DNA of 23,282 bases from JAGVSR01 sp964458265 (GCA_964458265.1 CAYWIF010000042.1:1-23282); one strand, 5' to 3'. Positions 7,850 to 15,203 are shown, numbered from the stretch's first letter. The notes: generated by a model from the letters alone, not told the origin. A program made the numbers and translations.

Positions 7850-9661
7850 CTAGCGCATGGACTCCGGGGCCTCGACCCCGAGAACTCCAAGACCTGAGGA
7901 TATCACCGCGCGCGTCGCATCGACGAGCGCACACCGCGCGATCGTCAGGCCCCCGTCATGGGTCTGGATAAAACGCAAATGTGGCAAATCATTGCCGCGC
8001 GTCCATAAACCATGAAAAGCGGAAGCCAGATCATAGAGATAGAATGCCAACCGGTGCGGCTCGCGCGCCTCAGCCGCGGTGGCGATCAGGCGGGGATACT
8101 GAGCGAGTTTGCGGACGAGTTCGAATTCGGCCGGATCGTTGAGATGCGACAGGTCAGCCTTGGACAGTGCCGCCTTCGAAATGTCGAGGGCCGGCATCTG
8201 GTCGGCGACGTTGCGAAAGACGCTGCACGCGCGCGCGTGAGCATACTGCACGTAGAAGACGGGATTGTCCTTCGACTGTTCCGTCACCTTGGCGAAGTCG
8301 AAATCGAGCGGTTCGAGTTCCTTGCGATAAAGCATCATGAAGCGAACCGGATCGCGGCCGACTTCATCCACGACATCACGCAACGTGACGAACGTGCCGG
8401 CCCGCTTCGACATTTTGAAGGGTTCGCCGCCTTTGAAAAGTTTGACGAGTTGGACGACCTTGATCTCCAGATCGGTTGTGCCGCCGCGCGTGCGCCAGGA
8501 TCTCAGCTTGCCCTTCTGATCACGGTCGAGTGCGCCGCCGGCGAGTGCGGCGACGGCGGCCAGCATGCGCGGGATGTAGCCGATGTGATCGGCGCCGAAG
8601 ACATTGATGAGGTGGGGAAACCCCCGGGTGATCTTGTCGTAGTGGTAGGCGATGTCGCCGGCGAAGTAGGTGTAAGTGCCATCGGATTTTTGGAGTGCGC
8701 GGTCCATGTCGTCGCCGAATTCGGTCGACTTGAAAAGCGTCTGCTCGCGGTCTTCCCAGTCTTCGTCATCGTGGCCGAGGGGCTTGGCGAGGCGGCCCTC
8801 GTAGATCAGACCCTTCTGGCGCAGGGCTTCGATCGCGGCCTTGACCTGATCGGCACCGCCGCGCGAGAGGGACGCTTCGGAAACGAAGACGTCATGGCGA
8901 ATGTTCAAGGCAGCGAGATCGTCCTTGATGATGGCGAGCATGGCGGCGATCGATTCCCCGCGGAAAAGCGTCAGCCATTCTGCCTCGGGCTTACCGATAA
9001 ATCTGTCGCCATACTTGCTGGCGAGGGCCTCGCCGACGGGCTTCAGGTAGTCGCCGGGATAAAGCCCTTCCGGGATGTCGCCGATCTGCTCGCCCAGCGC
9101 TTCGCGGTAGCGTAGATGAGCGGAACGGGCGAGCACGTCGACCTGCCCGCCGGCATCGTTGATGTAGTATTCGCGCGCGACAGTGTAGCCGGAGAACGCG
9201 AGCAGGTTGGCCAGCGCATCGCCGAAAACCGCGCCGCGGCAATGGCCGACGTGCATGGGGCCGGTGGGATTGGCGGAGACGTATTCGACGTTGACGCCAT
9301 CCGGCTTCGGCGCGCCACGGCCGTAACTGGCGCCATCCTTCAGGATCGAAGCAATGACGCCGTGCCAATAGGCGGGCGTCATCGTGAGGTTGAGGAAACC
9401 CGGACCGGCAACGGCGACGGCTGCAATTTCCGGATCGCCTTCGAGCTTGGCCTTCACGGCATCCGCGAGATCGCGCGGCTTCATGCCGGCCGGCTTGGCG
9501 AGCGCCATGGCGACATTGGAGGCCAGATCGCCGTGCGTGGAATCGCGCGGCGACTCGACTTCGATATGCGGCAACGCCACGTCGCGCGGCAGAACGCCTT
9601 CGACCTTCAAGTCGGCGAGGACTGCCGCGATCTTGGCTTCGACGTGCGCAAAGACGTTCAT
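7850..9661 (-). CDS. argS: Arginyl-tRNA synthetase
   Basis: Class I synthetase that charges tRNA-Arg in the cytoplasm. The 603-residue product has the N-terminal tRNA-binding domain (about 1-105), the HIGH-type motif HVGH at 137-140 in 'SANPTGPMHVGHCRGA', the KMSK motif KMSKR at 416-420, and the C-terminal DALR anticodon-binding domain. ATG 9661 (MNVFAHVEAKI) matches the family start. An in-frame ATG at 9688 adds 9 non-conserved residues. The stretch at about 378-400, just before 'LEIKVVQLVKLF', carries roughly a dozen more residues, with a Lys/Arg-Ser-Trp-Arg cluster, than the ArgS proteins I know. The SPOR gene follows 74 bp downstream on the same strand. Confidence 0.95.
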   Translation of the reverse strand: MNVFAHVEAKIAAVLADLKVEGVLPRDVALPHIEVESPRDSTHGDLASNVAMALAKPAGMKPRDLADAVKAKLEGDPEIAAVAVAGPGFLNLTMTPAYWHGVIASILKDGASYGRGAPKPDGVNVEYVSANPTGPMHVGHCRGAVFGDALANLLAFSGYTVAREYYINDAGGQVDVLARSAHLRYREALGEQIGDIPEGLYPGDYLKPVGEALASKYGDRFIGKPEAEWLTLFRGESIAAMLAIIKDDLAALNIRHDVFVSEASLSRGGADQVKAAIEALRQKGLIYEGRLAKPLGHDDEDWEDREQTLFKSTEFGDDMDRALQKSDGTYTYFAGDIAYHYDKITRGFPHLINVFGADHIGYIPRMLAAVAALAGGALDRDQKGKLRSWRTRGGTTDLEIKVVQLVKLFKGGEPFKMSKRAGTFVTLRDVVDEVGRDPVRFMMLYRKELEPLDFDFAKVTEQSKDNPVFYVQYAHARACSVFRNVADQMPALDISKAALSKADLSHLNDPAEFELVRKLAQYPRLIATAAEAREPHRLAFYLYDLASAFHGLWTRGNDLPHLRFIQTHDGGLTIARCALVDATRAVISSGLGVLGVEAPESMR

Positions 9662-9726
9662 AACAATATTGGTCCTCGGTGGTTGCACCTGTCCCTATTG
9701 CCGTTTGCAATACGGAGAGGATTGGA

Positions 9727-9804
9727 GTGAGGGGCCGCTGCTCGCTCGCAACAAGTGGCTGCCCCTCACCCTAACCCTCTCCCCGTTGTGGACAGGGAGA
9801 GGGG
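9727..9804. repeat. REP-like inverted-repeat cluster between dgt and argS
   Basis: Two inverted repeats lie in the 160-bp spacer. GTGAGGGG (9727-9734) pairs with CCCCTCAC (9762-9769), and CCCTCTCCC (9775-9783) pairs with GGGAGAGGG (9795-9803) around an 11-nt loop. The 'CCCTCACCCTAACCCTCTCCCC' type of sequence is a widespread dispersed intergenic element in GC-rich Proteobacteria. From one copy I cannot show that it is dispersed here. There is no T-tract, so I do not call it a terminator. Confidence 0.6.
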
Positions 9805-9821
9805 ATTGAGAGTTGCGCGCT

Positions 9822-11057
9822 CTATCGCAATTCCGGGGTTTGGGCAAACAGGCGCCGGTGTTCGGCAATGGCGTAACGATCGGTTTGCCCGGCAAGATAG
9901 TCGGCGGCCAGACGGGCGCGCCGGCGTGGGGGAAGCCGCTCGCTGAGGGATTGCCACGCATCGGGCAGCGCCGTGCGGTGGTTGGGATCGGCGTAGCAGG
10001 TAAAGAGGTCGCGGACGATGCCCTCAGCGGCAGTCATCACGCGGGTGACGCGCGGATGGCGATAGACGCGATCAAAGAGGACAGAGCGGAGCGCGGTGAG
10101 TTCGGTGGACATCGGTTGCGAGAACGAGATGAGCGGGCGGCCGGCCGTCCGGATGTCATCGGGCGAGCGCGGATTGATTTGAGCGAACTGCTCCCGGCTT
10201 TCCAAGACGACGTCGCGGATCAGCGCCGTGATCATGCGGCGGGTGACTTCGAATACGTCCCGGCTCTTTTCGGACCCCTCGCCTTCCGCAATCACGGCGG
10301 CGGCGAAGGCGCCGACGACGGGAACTTCGGTGAGGCTGGCAAGTGAGAGCAGGCCTGCGCGCAAGCCGTCGTCCACGTCGTGCGTCAGATAGGCAATGTC
10401 GTCGGAGAGAGCCGCGACCTGGGCTTCGGCGCTGGCGTAGTTTCCCGCCGCAAGCGATTGCCAGGATTCAAGCGGGCGCGTGACCTTGAGGACGGCGGCA
10501 CCCTTTTCAGTCGTCAGTGGGCCGTTGTGCTTGGCGAGGCCTTCGAGCGCTTCCCAGGTCAGGTTGAGACCATCGAAAGCACGATATTTCCGTTCGAGCG
10601 CCGTGACGACGCGAACGCTTTGCGCATTGTGGTCGAAACCGCCGTGCTCCGACATTTCCGCATCCAGCGCGCGCTCGCCGGCATGGCCGAAGGGCGGGTG
10701 GCCGAGATCGTGGGCCAGCGCCAGGGCTTCGGCGAGGTCCTCGTCGAGGCGGAGCTGGCGGGCAATCGTCCGGGCGATCTGCGCCACTTCGAGGCTGTGG
10801 GTGAGGCGCGTGCGGTAGTGGTCGCCTTCGTGGTAGAGGAAGACCTGCGTTTTGTGAGTTAGCCGGCGGAAGGCCGTGGCATGCAGAATACGGTCGCGGT
10901 CGCGCTGGAAGGGACTGCGCGTCACACATTCGGGTTCGGCGTGAAGGCGGCCACGCGAGGGAATGGCGCTCGCGGCGTAACGGGCCGGTGCGCGTTCGCC
11001 GGGTTGCAGGTCGGCGCCGTAGTCGTGGGGCCTTGTTTTGGCGGTTCGCGGGCTCAT
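9822..11057 (-). CDS. dgt: Deoxyguanosinetriphosphate triphosphohydrolase-like HD protein
   Basis: HD-superfamily dNTP triphosphohydrolase, which splits dGTP/dNTPs to deoxynucleoside plus triphosphate. The 411-residue product shows the family opening 'SPFQRDRDRILHATAFRRL', the metal ligand His87 in 'YRTRLTHSLEVAQIAR', the HD pair His116-Asp117 in 'AHDLGHPPFGHAGE', and the distal Asp in 'DDIAYLTHDVDDG'. The length fits the shorter alphaproteobacterial form rather than the ~500-residue E. coli Dgt, so substrate range may be broader than dGTP. ATG 11057 has no strong Shine-Dalgarno. It is divergent from erpA across 127 bp, and argS follows after a REP-like spacer. Confidence 0.92.
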   Translation of the reverse strand: MSPRTAKTRPHDYGADLQPGERAPARYAASAIPSRGRLHAEPECVTRSPFQRDRDRILHATAFRRLTHKTQVFLYHEGDHYRTRLTHSLEVAQIARTIARQLRLDEDLAEALALAHDLGHPPFGHAGERALDAEMSEHGGFDHNAQSVRVVTALERKYRAFDGLNLTWEALEGLAKHNGPLTTEKGAAVLKVTRPLESWQSLAAGNYASAEAQVAALSDDIAYLTHDVDDGLRAGLLSLASLTEVPVVGAFAAAVIAEGEGSEKSRDVFEVTRRMITALIRDVVLESREQFAQINPRSPDDIRTAGRPLISFSQPMSTELTALRSVLFDRVYRHPRVTRVMTAAEGIVRDLFTCYADPNHRTALPDAWQSLSERLPPRRRARLAADYLAGQTDRYAIAEHRRLFAQTPELR

Positions 11058-11086
11058 CCGTATGCGGCCGTCTCATTGATCGGGGT

Positions 11087-11114
11087 TTGACAGAGGGGCC
11101 CCGGTCCCTATCTT
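11087..11114 (+). promoter_or_regulatory. Sigma-70-type promoter for erpA
   Basis: A perfect -35 TTGACA (11087-11092), a 16-bp spacer and a -10 TATCTT (11109-11114, 4 of 6 consensus) point at erpA. The predicted transcript start near 11121 leaves a leader of about 64 nt. It lies in the dgt/erpA divergent spacer. It was found by eye only. Confidence 0.5.
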
Positions 11115-11184
11115 TCTTAAGACAGCAATGCCAGCGCCTTGGCAATCCTGCCGCCTGGCCGTCGCGACAAACCCCGGAATTCCC

Positions 11185-11517
11185 ATGAGCGAACAGACCG
11201 TTACCGTCACCGCCCCCGCCGCCCGCCGGATCGCCGAGATCGTGGCGTCGGAACCGGCCGGGACGATGCTGCGCGTGGCGGTCGAAGGCGGCGGGTGCTC
11301 GGGCTTCCAGTACCGCTACGACCTGACGCGGGAGGCGGCGCCGGACGATGTCGTCATCGAGCGCGACGGGGCGAAGGTGCTGATCGACCCGGTGTCGCTG
11401 GAGTATCTTTCGGGATCGGAGATCGATTTCGTCGACGATCTCATTGGCGCGTCGTTTCAGATCCGCAATCCCCAGGCGACAGCGTCGTGCGGGTGTGGCA
11501 CGAGCTTTTCTCTCTAG
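11185..11517 (+). CDS. erpA: Iron-sulfur cluster insertion protein ErpA (A-type carrier)
   Basis: Small cytoplasmic A-type carrier that receives an Fe-S cluster from the scaffold and passes it to apo-proteins. The 110-residue product has the three ligand cysteines of HesB/IscA/ErpA proteins: Cys38 in 'GGGCSGFQY', and Cys102 and Cys104 in 'ASCGCGTSFSL' at the C-terminus. ATG 11185 gives the normal family length. A frame-open ATG at 11128 adds 19 residues without homology. It is divergent from dgt and followed by xth on the same strand after a repeat-containing 75-bp spacer. ErpA versus IscA is decided by overall likeness and the lack of isc neighbours. Confidence 0.92.
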   Translation: MSEQTVTVTAPAARRIAEIVASEPAGTMLRVAVEGGGCSGFQYRYDLTREAAPDDVVIERDGAKVLIDPVSLEYLSGSEIDFVDDLIGASFQIRNPQATASCGCGTSFSL

Positions 11518-11525
11518 TAGAGAAT

Positions 11526-11557
11526 GGGGTCAGACCCCTAAGCAGGGGTCTGACCCC
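11526..11557. repeat. 14-bp perfect inverted repeat (REP- or terminator-like)
   Basis: GGGGTCAGACCCCT (11526-11539) and its exact reverse complement (11544-11557) are separated by AAGC, nine bases after the erpA stop. TTT follows on the plus strand, so it could end erpA transcripts. Each arm is itself nearly palindromic (GGGGTC-GACCCC), which resembles dispersed REP-type elements with this core in many bacteria. Confidence 0.65.
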
Positions 11558-11585
11558 TTTCGAAGAACTGACCCCTTTCGAAGAA
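11550..11585. repeat. Tandem duplication of an 18-bp unit before xth
   Basis: The unit CTGACCCCTTTCGAAGAA occurs twice with no mismatch (11550-11567 and 11568-11585). The first copy overlaps the right arm of the inverted repeat. The second ends 7 bp before the xth ATG, so its GAAGAA could serve as a weak ribosome-binding site. A short slippage or partial REP duplication is the simplest origin. Confidence 0.75.
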
Positions 11586-11592
11586 CGCGGGC

Positions 11593-12372
11593 ATGAAAGC
11601 CGTCACCTGGAACATCAACGGCGTCAAGGCGCGGCTGGAGCTGGCGCTCACGTACCTGCGCGAGACGAAGCCGGACGTCATTGGATTGCAGGAGATCAAA
11701 TCCGTCGACGAGGGCTTTCCGCGCGAGGCCTTCGAGGAACTCGGCTACCGCGTCGAGACGCACGGCCAGAAGGGGTTCAACGGGGTTGCAATCCTCTCGC
11801 GCCTGCCGATTGAGGATGTTTCGCGCGGGCTTCCCGGCGGCGACGGGGATGAACAGTCGCGCTACATCGAGGCGACGGTCATCGAGGGCAATCTGGCGGT
11901 CCGCTTTGCATCGCTCTACCTGCCCAACGGCAATCCGATCGGGACGGAAAAATTCGCCTATAAGCTCGCGTGGATGGAACGGTTCGAGGTGCACGCGCGC
12001 GCGCTTCTCAACAGCGAAATGCCGTTGGTGCTGAGCGGCGATTACAACGTGATCCCCGAACCGATGGATGCCAAGCGTCCGGCGGCGTGGACCAACGATG
12101 CCCTTTTCCAGCCGGAAAGCCGGGCGCTGCTACGCCGGATCGAAGCGCTCGGACTGACGGATGCGATCCGCGCCTGCCATCCCGGGCCCGGCGTTTACAC
12201 CTTCTGGGATTATCAGGCGGGCGCCTGGCAGAAGGACGACGGCATTCGTATCGATCACATGCTTCTGTCACCGCAGGCGGCGGATCGCTTGCAGAGCGCC
12301 GGCGTCGATCGCTTTACGCGCGGCTGGGAAAAACCCTCCGACCATGTGCCGGTGTGGGTCGAGCTGGGGTGA
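11593..12372 (+). CDS. xth: Exodeoxyribonuclease III (AP endonuclease family 1)
   Basis: Base-excision-repair enzyme with apurinic/apyrimidinic endonuclease and 3'-exonuclease activity. The 259-residue product has all expected active-site elements: Asn8 ('TWNINGVKAR'), Glu34 ('LQEIK'), Tyr109 ('SLYLPNG'), Asp150 and Asn152 ('GDYNVIP'), Asp221 ('RIDHMLLS') and the terminal Asp250-His251 ('SDHVPVWVEL'). ATG 11593 is the natural family start (MKAVTWNING). It lies downstream of erpA in the same direction but behind the hairpin at 11526-11557. Its 3' end is convergent with the split-barrel gene, only 15 bp away. Confidence 0.96.
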   Translation: MKAVTWNINGVKARLELALTYLRETKPDVIGLQEIKSVDEGFPREAFEELGYRVETHGQKGFNGVAILSRLPIEDVSRGLPGGDGDEQSRYIEATVIEGNLAVRFASLYLPNGNPIGTEKFAYKLAWMERFEVHARALLNSEMPLVLSGDYNVIPEPMDAKRPAAWTNDALFQPESRALLRRIEALGLTDAIRACHPGPGVYTFWDYQAGAWQKDDGIRIDHMLLSPQAADRLQSAGVDRFTRGWEKPSDHVPVWVELG

Positions 12373-12387
12373 AACCGGCCACTCATG

Positions 12388-13002
12388 CTAGTCGCGCGAA
12401 GCACCATGCAAACGGGCCAGTTGGGATTCGAGTTCCGCAATCCGAGCATGGGCGGCGGACATGGCGTCCTCGATGTCATCAATTGGGATGAGCACGGGTA
12501 TGTGTTGCGAGCAGTTGCGGTCCCACGCCTCAACCGCGAAGAGTATTGACCTTTCGGCCTTGACGTTTCCGGCCGATGGGCGCAGCCGTGCTAGAAGATC
12601 GTCGTCGTTATCGACGATGCGGGCGCGCCCCCAGAGCTTGATGCGGATGCGGCGTTTATAGTCCATGACAAACAGGAAGGCGCGCGGATTTTCAGCAAGA
12701 TTGCCGGCGGTTATGTACTGGCGGTTGCCGGCGAGGTCGGCGAACCCGATTGTGTGCTCGTCTATGACTTTCAAGAACCCTGGCGCGCCGCCGCGGTGCT
12801 GTATGTAGGGTTGGCCATCGGCGCTTGCAGTACCGATGTAAGCCGTTCGGACGGTGGACAGGAAGGCGGCGAGATCCCCGGTCACGGCACTTGGCCAGCC
12901 GCCGCTTTGTTCCATGCGTTCGAACTGCGACCGCGATCCCCGCCGGGTCTGTTCGGCCTTCACCGAAGCCGAAAAGGCGATGTCGGAAACTGGCCGCGAC
13001 AT
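12388..13002 (-). CDS. FMN split-barrel protein, pyridoxamine-5'-phosphate-oxidase family
   Basis: A 204-residue protein with one FMN-binding split-barrel domain (about 40-165). It has 'FLSTVRTAYIGTASADGQPYIQHRGG', then 'IGFADLAGNRQY' and 'RAFLFVMDYKRRIRIKLWGRARIV', all typical of PNPOx-like flavoproteins. The C-terminal ~30 residues (ARIAELESQLARL) look like a short coiled coil. It lacks the C-terminal region of true PdxH, so vitamin B6 oxidation is unlikely. A reductase or detoxification role is inferred. The start is ATG 13002 with GAGGG upstream. It follows the GST gene by 30 bp and is probably in its operon. Confidence 0.85.
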   Translation of the reverse strand: MSRPVSDIAFSASVKAEQTRRGSRSQFERMEQSGGWPSAVTGDLAAFLSTVRTAYIGTASADGQPYIQHRGGAPGFLKVIDEHTIGFADLAGNRQYITAGNLAENPRAFLFVMDYKRRIRIKLWGRARIVDNDDDLLARLRPSAGNVKAERSILFAVEAWDRNCSQHIPVLIPIDDIEDAMSAAHARIAELESQLARLHGASRD

Positions 13003-13032
13003 GGAATAGCCCTCGGGTTGGGTAACGACACT

Positions 13033-13632
13033 TTAGATTTCGGGCATGGAGATGAAGCCCGGCAGCGCCTTGACACGTGCCACCCATGCAGCGACGGCAG
13101 GGTAGGGTTCGAGTGTCACCCGTCCTTCATGACCGAGAGCGATGTAGGGCATGCATGCAATATCGGCGATGGTCGGCCGTCCGAGCGCGAGCCATGACCG
13201 TGATGTCAAGTGCTGGTCCATTACGGTCAATACTTTCGCCGCCTTCGCCCGGGCCAAATCGACATCAAGCTGATAGCCGAACTTGTCGTGCAAACGCGCG
13301 TCGTTTGGGCCACGGGCGATTTCGTTTTCCGCAACCATAAGCCATTCGCAGACGCGCGCCATTCCAGCCGGATCGGCCGGTAACCACGCCTCGCCGCCCC
13401 ATTTGCGTGCGATATAGATCAGGATAGCCTGACTGTCGCGCAGCACCACGTCCCCATCCTGGAAAACCGGCAACTCACCGAAAGGATTGAGTTCGATCAC
13501 CGGTGGCTTTTTGTGCGCGCCGGCTAGAAAATCAACGGGAACAATTTCTAACGGGACGCCGAGAAGCGAACATAAGAGGCGCACCTTGAAGCAGTTGCCG
13601 GATACTTCGAGATCGTAAAGTTTCGCGGCCAT
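13033..13632 (-). CDS. Glutathione S-transferase family protein
   Basis: A 199-residue cytosolic GST. The N-terminal thioredoxin fold has Ser11 in 'EVSGNCFKVRLL' (likely thiol-activating), the cis-Pro of 'FGELPVF' (Pro55) and the glutathione gamma-Glu contact in 'RDSQAI' (Asp66-Ser67). The C-terminal helical domain has the N-capping box 'PTIADIA' (153-159). I use ATG 13632 (MAAKLYDLEVSGN), which has AAGGA 8 nt upstream. The open frame continues to 13875, but that part overlaps the divergent LysR gene. It is divergent from the LysR regulator and co-directional with the split-barrel gene. The substrate is unknown. Confidence 0.9.
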   Translation of the reverse strand: MAAKLYDLEVSGNCFKVRLLCSLLGVPLEIVPVDFLAGAHKKPPVIELNPFGELPVFQDGDVVLRDSQAILIYIARKWGGEAWLPADPAGMARVCEWLMVAENEIARGPNDARLHDKFGYQLDVDLARAKAAKVLTVMDQHLTSRSWLALGRPTIADIACMPYIALGHEGRVTLEPYPAVAAWVARVKALPGFISMPEI

Positions 13633-13660
13633 GGCCCAAATCCTTCGTGCGGCTTGTTGC

Positions 13661-13723
13661 GTTGCGAACTTGAAACTGGCGCAACTAGCTGTCGCGCGGT
13701 AGATAGGATATTCGGCAATTATA
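13661..13723. promoter_or_regulatory. LysR/GST divergent control region: dyad and -10 box
   Basis: The 114-bp spacer contains the dyad GTTGCG (13661-13666) - 13 nt - CGCAAC (13680-13685), a plausible LysR-type operator. On the minus strand there is a perfect TATAAT (13723-13718), pointing at the GST gene with no good -35 at 16-18 bp. A weak -35 would suit activator dependence, but the dyad would then lie downstream of the start, which suits repression better. Confidence 0.35.
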
Positions 13724-13746
13724 TTTCCACATTCCGGAAGAGTGAC

Positions 13747-14649
13747 ATGGATCGTCTGAGGGCCATGGCGGTGTTTGTGGCCGTTAGTGAGGCCGGAAGC
13801 CTGTCGGACGCCGCGCGTAAGTTTGGCGAACCACTCACAAACATCAGCCGGCTTCTGGCACAACTTGAACAACATCTAGGGTTCACACTCATCGACCGTA
13901 CGACAAGGCGGATGGCTTTGACGGATGCCGGTCGCGATTATCTGGTTTCCTGCCGGAAGGTTCTCGAAGAAATCGCGAATGCGGAACGGCGGATTGCCGG
14001 CCGCTCGAACGATCTATCGGGTGACATCTCAATCAGTGCGCCGATGAGTTTCGGGCGCTTGCACGTGCTGCCGATCTTGACCGATTTTCTCGCGATCTAC
14101 CCGCGCATCAATGGGCGATTGCAGCTTGTGGACCGGATCGTCGATCTGATGAAGGAAGAAATCGATGTGGCTGTGCGGATCGGGGCCTTGCGGGCTTCGG
14201 AGTTACGCGCCCAGCGCGTGGGGTCGGTGCGTCTTTTGGTTTGTGCTGCGCCGGGCTATCTGGACCGGCGCGGCACACCGCAATCGGTCGCTGAAATCTC
14301 AAGGCATGATTGCATCACGTTCGATGAACTCCCTAGCGGCCCCCGCTGGACATTCTCTAGCAAACGGTATGGCCGGGCCTCCGTGCGCGTTCGTTCTCAT
14401 TTAACAGTCAACCTCGCGGATGCGGCGGTCGCTGCGGCAATGTCGGGGGCGGGGATTACGCGTGTCCTGTCCTACCAGGCTGCCGCGGCGCTCAAATCCG
14501 GGGAACTCAAGGCGATACTGCAGAAGTTCGATGATGTCGTGCTGCCCGTGCATGTCGTTTATCGGGCGACCCGATCGGAGAACTCACGCGTGCGCGAGTT
14601 TGTCCGCTTTGCAAGTCAGCGGCTGCGGGCAGCCGGCACCGCAGTTTGA
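13747..14649 (+). CDS. LysR-family transcriptional regulator
   Basis: A 300-residue LysR-type regulator. The N-terminal winged helix-turn-helix opens MDRLRAMAVFVAVSEAGSLS and continues through 'AARKFGEPLTNISRLLAQLE' and 'RTTRRMALTDAG'. A linker helix (about 60-90) and the periplasmic-binding-protein-like effector domain (about 90-295) follow. The start at 13747 has GGAAGAG close upstream, and the frame-open ATG at 13654 lies inside the control region. It is divergent from the GST gene, the usual layout for a regulator of its neighbour. Codon choice looks less GC-biased than in the flanking housekeeping genes, which fits acquisition by transfer. The effector is unknown. Confidence 0.93.
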   Translation: MDRLRAMAVFVAVSEAGSLSDAARKFGEPLTNISRLLAQLEQHLGFTLIDRTTRRMALTDAGRDYLVSCRKVLEEIANAERRIAGRSNDLSGDISISAPMSFGRLHVLPILTDFLAIYPRINGRLQLVDRIVDLMKEEIDVAVRIGALRASELRAQRVGSVRLLVCAAPGYLDRRGTPQSVAEISRHDCITFDELPSGPRWTFSSKRYGRASVRVRSHLTVNLADAAVAAAMSGAGITRVLSYQAAAALKSGELKAILQKFDDVVLPVHVVYRATRSENSRVREFVRFASQRLRAAGTAV

Positions 14650-14693
14650 CCGCCACGAAAGTCCTCGCGCAAGCGGCGTCCTAGGAGCCGCGC

Positions 14694-14873
14694 TTGGATC
14701 GCTTCTCCGATGCGTCAGTATCGTGCTCAAAACCGGCGCCCACCATGCCGCCTATACCGATGGACACGGCGGATACGAAGCCGATTTCGCCAGAGCCTTC
14801 CGTGGCAAACTATTTGCCGGAAGCGGGCGGCGAGGACGGTTCAGATCCCATGCTGCGACTTTTCTCGCCCTAG
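14694..14873 (+). CDS. Candidate small protein (59 residues), hypothetical
   Basis: An open frame starting TTG at 14694 with AGGAG 6 nt upstream. The product is about 59 residues, rich in Pro, Ser, Asp and Glu, without the Arg-rich look of GC-shadow frames, and ends in 'DPMLRLFSP'. An ATG at 14745 would give 42 residues. It follows the LysR stop by 44 bp and is convergent with the next small ORF. I recognise no family. Support is only the ribosome-binding site and composition, so it may not be a gene. Confidence 0.25.
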   Translation: MDRFSDASVSCSKPAPTMPPIPMDTADTKPISPEPSVANYLPEAGGEDGSDPMLRLFSP

Positions 14874-14877
14874 CCCG

Positions 14878-15009
14878 TCATGGCGCCGGGGGATCTGCTG
14901 GCGGCGACGGCAGGTCGGCAATGGGCGCGTCGGCGAAAACGAAGAGGTAGGCCAGCATGGCCGCGACGCAGACCACGGCTGCGAAAATCATGAAGCGCTT
15001 CGAGTGCAT
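14878..15009 (-). CDS. Candidate 43-residue single-span membrane peptide
   Basis: A short ORF starting ATG at 15009 whose product has a basic start (MHSKR), one hydrophobic segment (about residues 6-26, Ala/Val/Leu/Phe-rich) and a short Asp/Pro-rich tail ending at a TGA. The pattern n-region, membrane helix, acidic proline tail is typical of small inner-membrane or signal-anchored proteins. The upstream sequence has A8-GGGG (15032-15021), a possible but distant Shine-Dalgarno. No family is recognised. It lies between the LysR islet and the dnaJ gene. Confidence 0.45.
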   Translation of the reverse strand: MHSKRFMIFAAVVCVAAMLAYLFVFADAPIADLPSPPADPPAP

Positions 15010-15203
15010 CGGAATGGTTGCCCCTTTTTTTTGCGAGACTAGGTCCCGTTCCAATCCGGCGCAAGGTTGATGCGAGCAGCAGTAGCCCTGAAGCGAATGT
15101 TTACCGTCAGCACGCCTTTCGCCGCCGCGCTTTTGATGGCAGGCTCTACCGGCCTTAGGGGGTCGCGCCCCGGACCGCAGTTGAATGCAGTGATGTGAGA
15201 CGC

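Noticed and set aside
7062..7853. Plus-strand Arg/Leu/Val-rich frame opposite the SPOR gene
   Set aside because: Shadow of the Gln/Tyr-rich coding repeats. The composition mirrors the complementary codons.
8012..9115. Plus-strand open frame of 367 codons opposite argS
   Set aside because: Antisense shadow of argS with no family likeness or start context.
15070..15198. Possible 42-residue signal-peptide-like ORF just before the dnaJ-like gene
   Set aside because: The AAGG lies too close to its ATG, the C-terminal half looks like random GC-rich translation, and it runs into the dnaJ start region.
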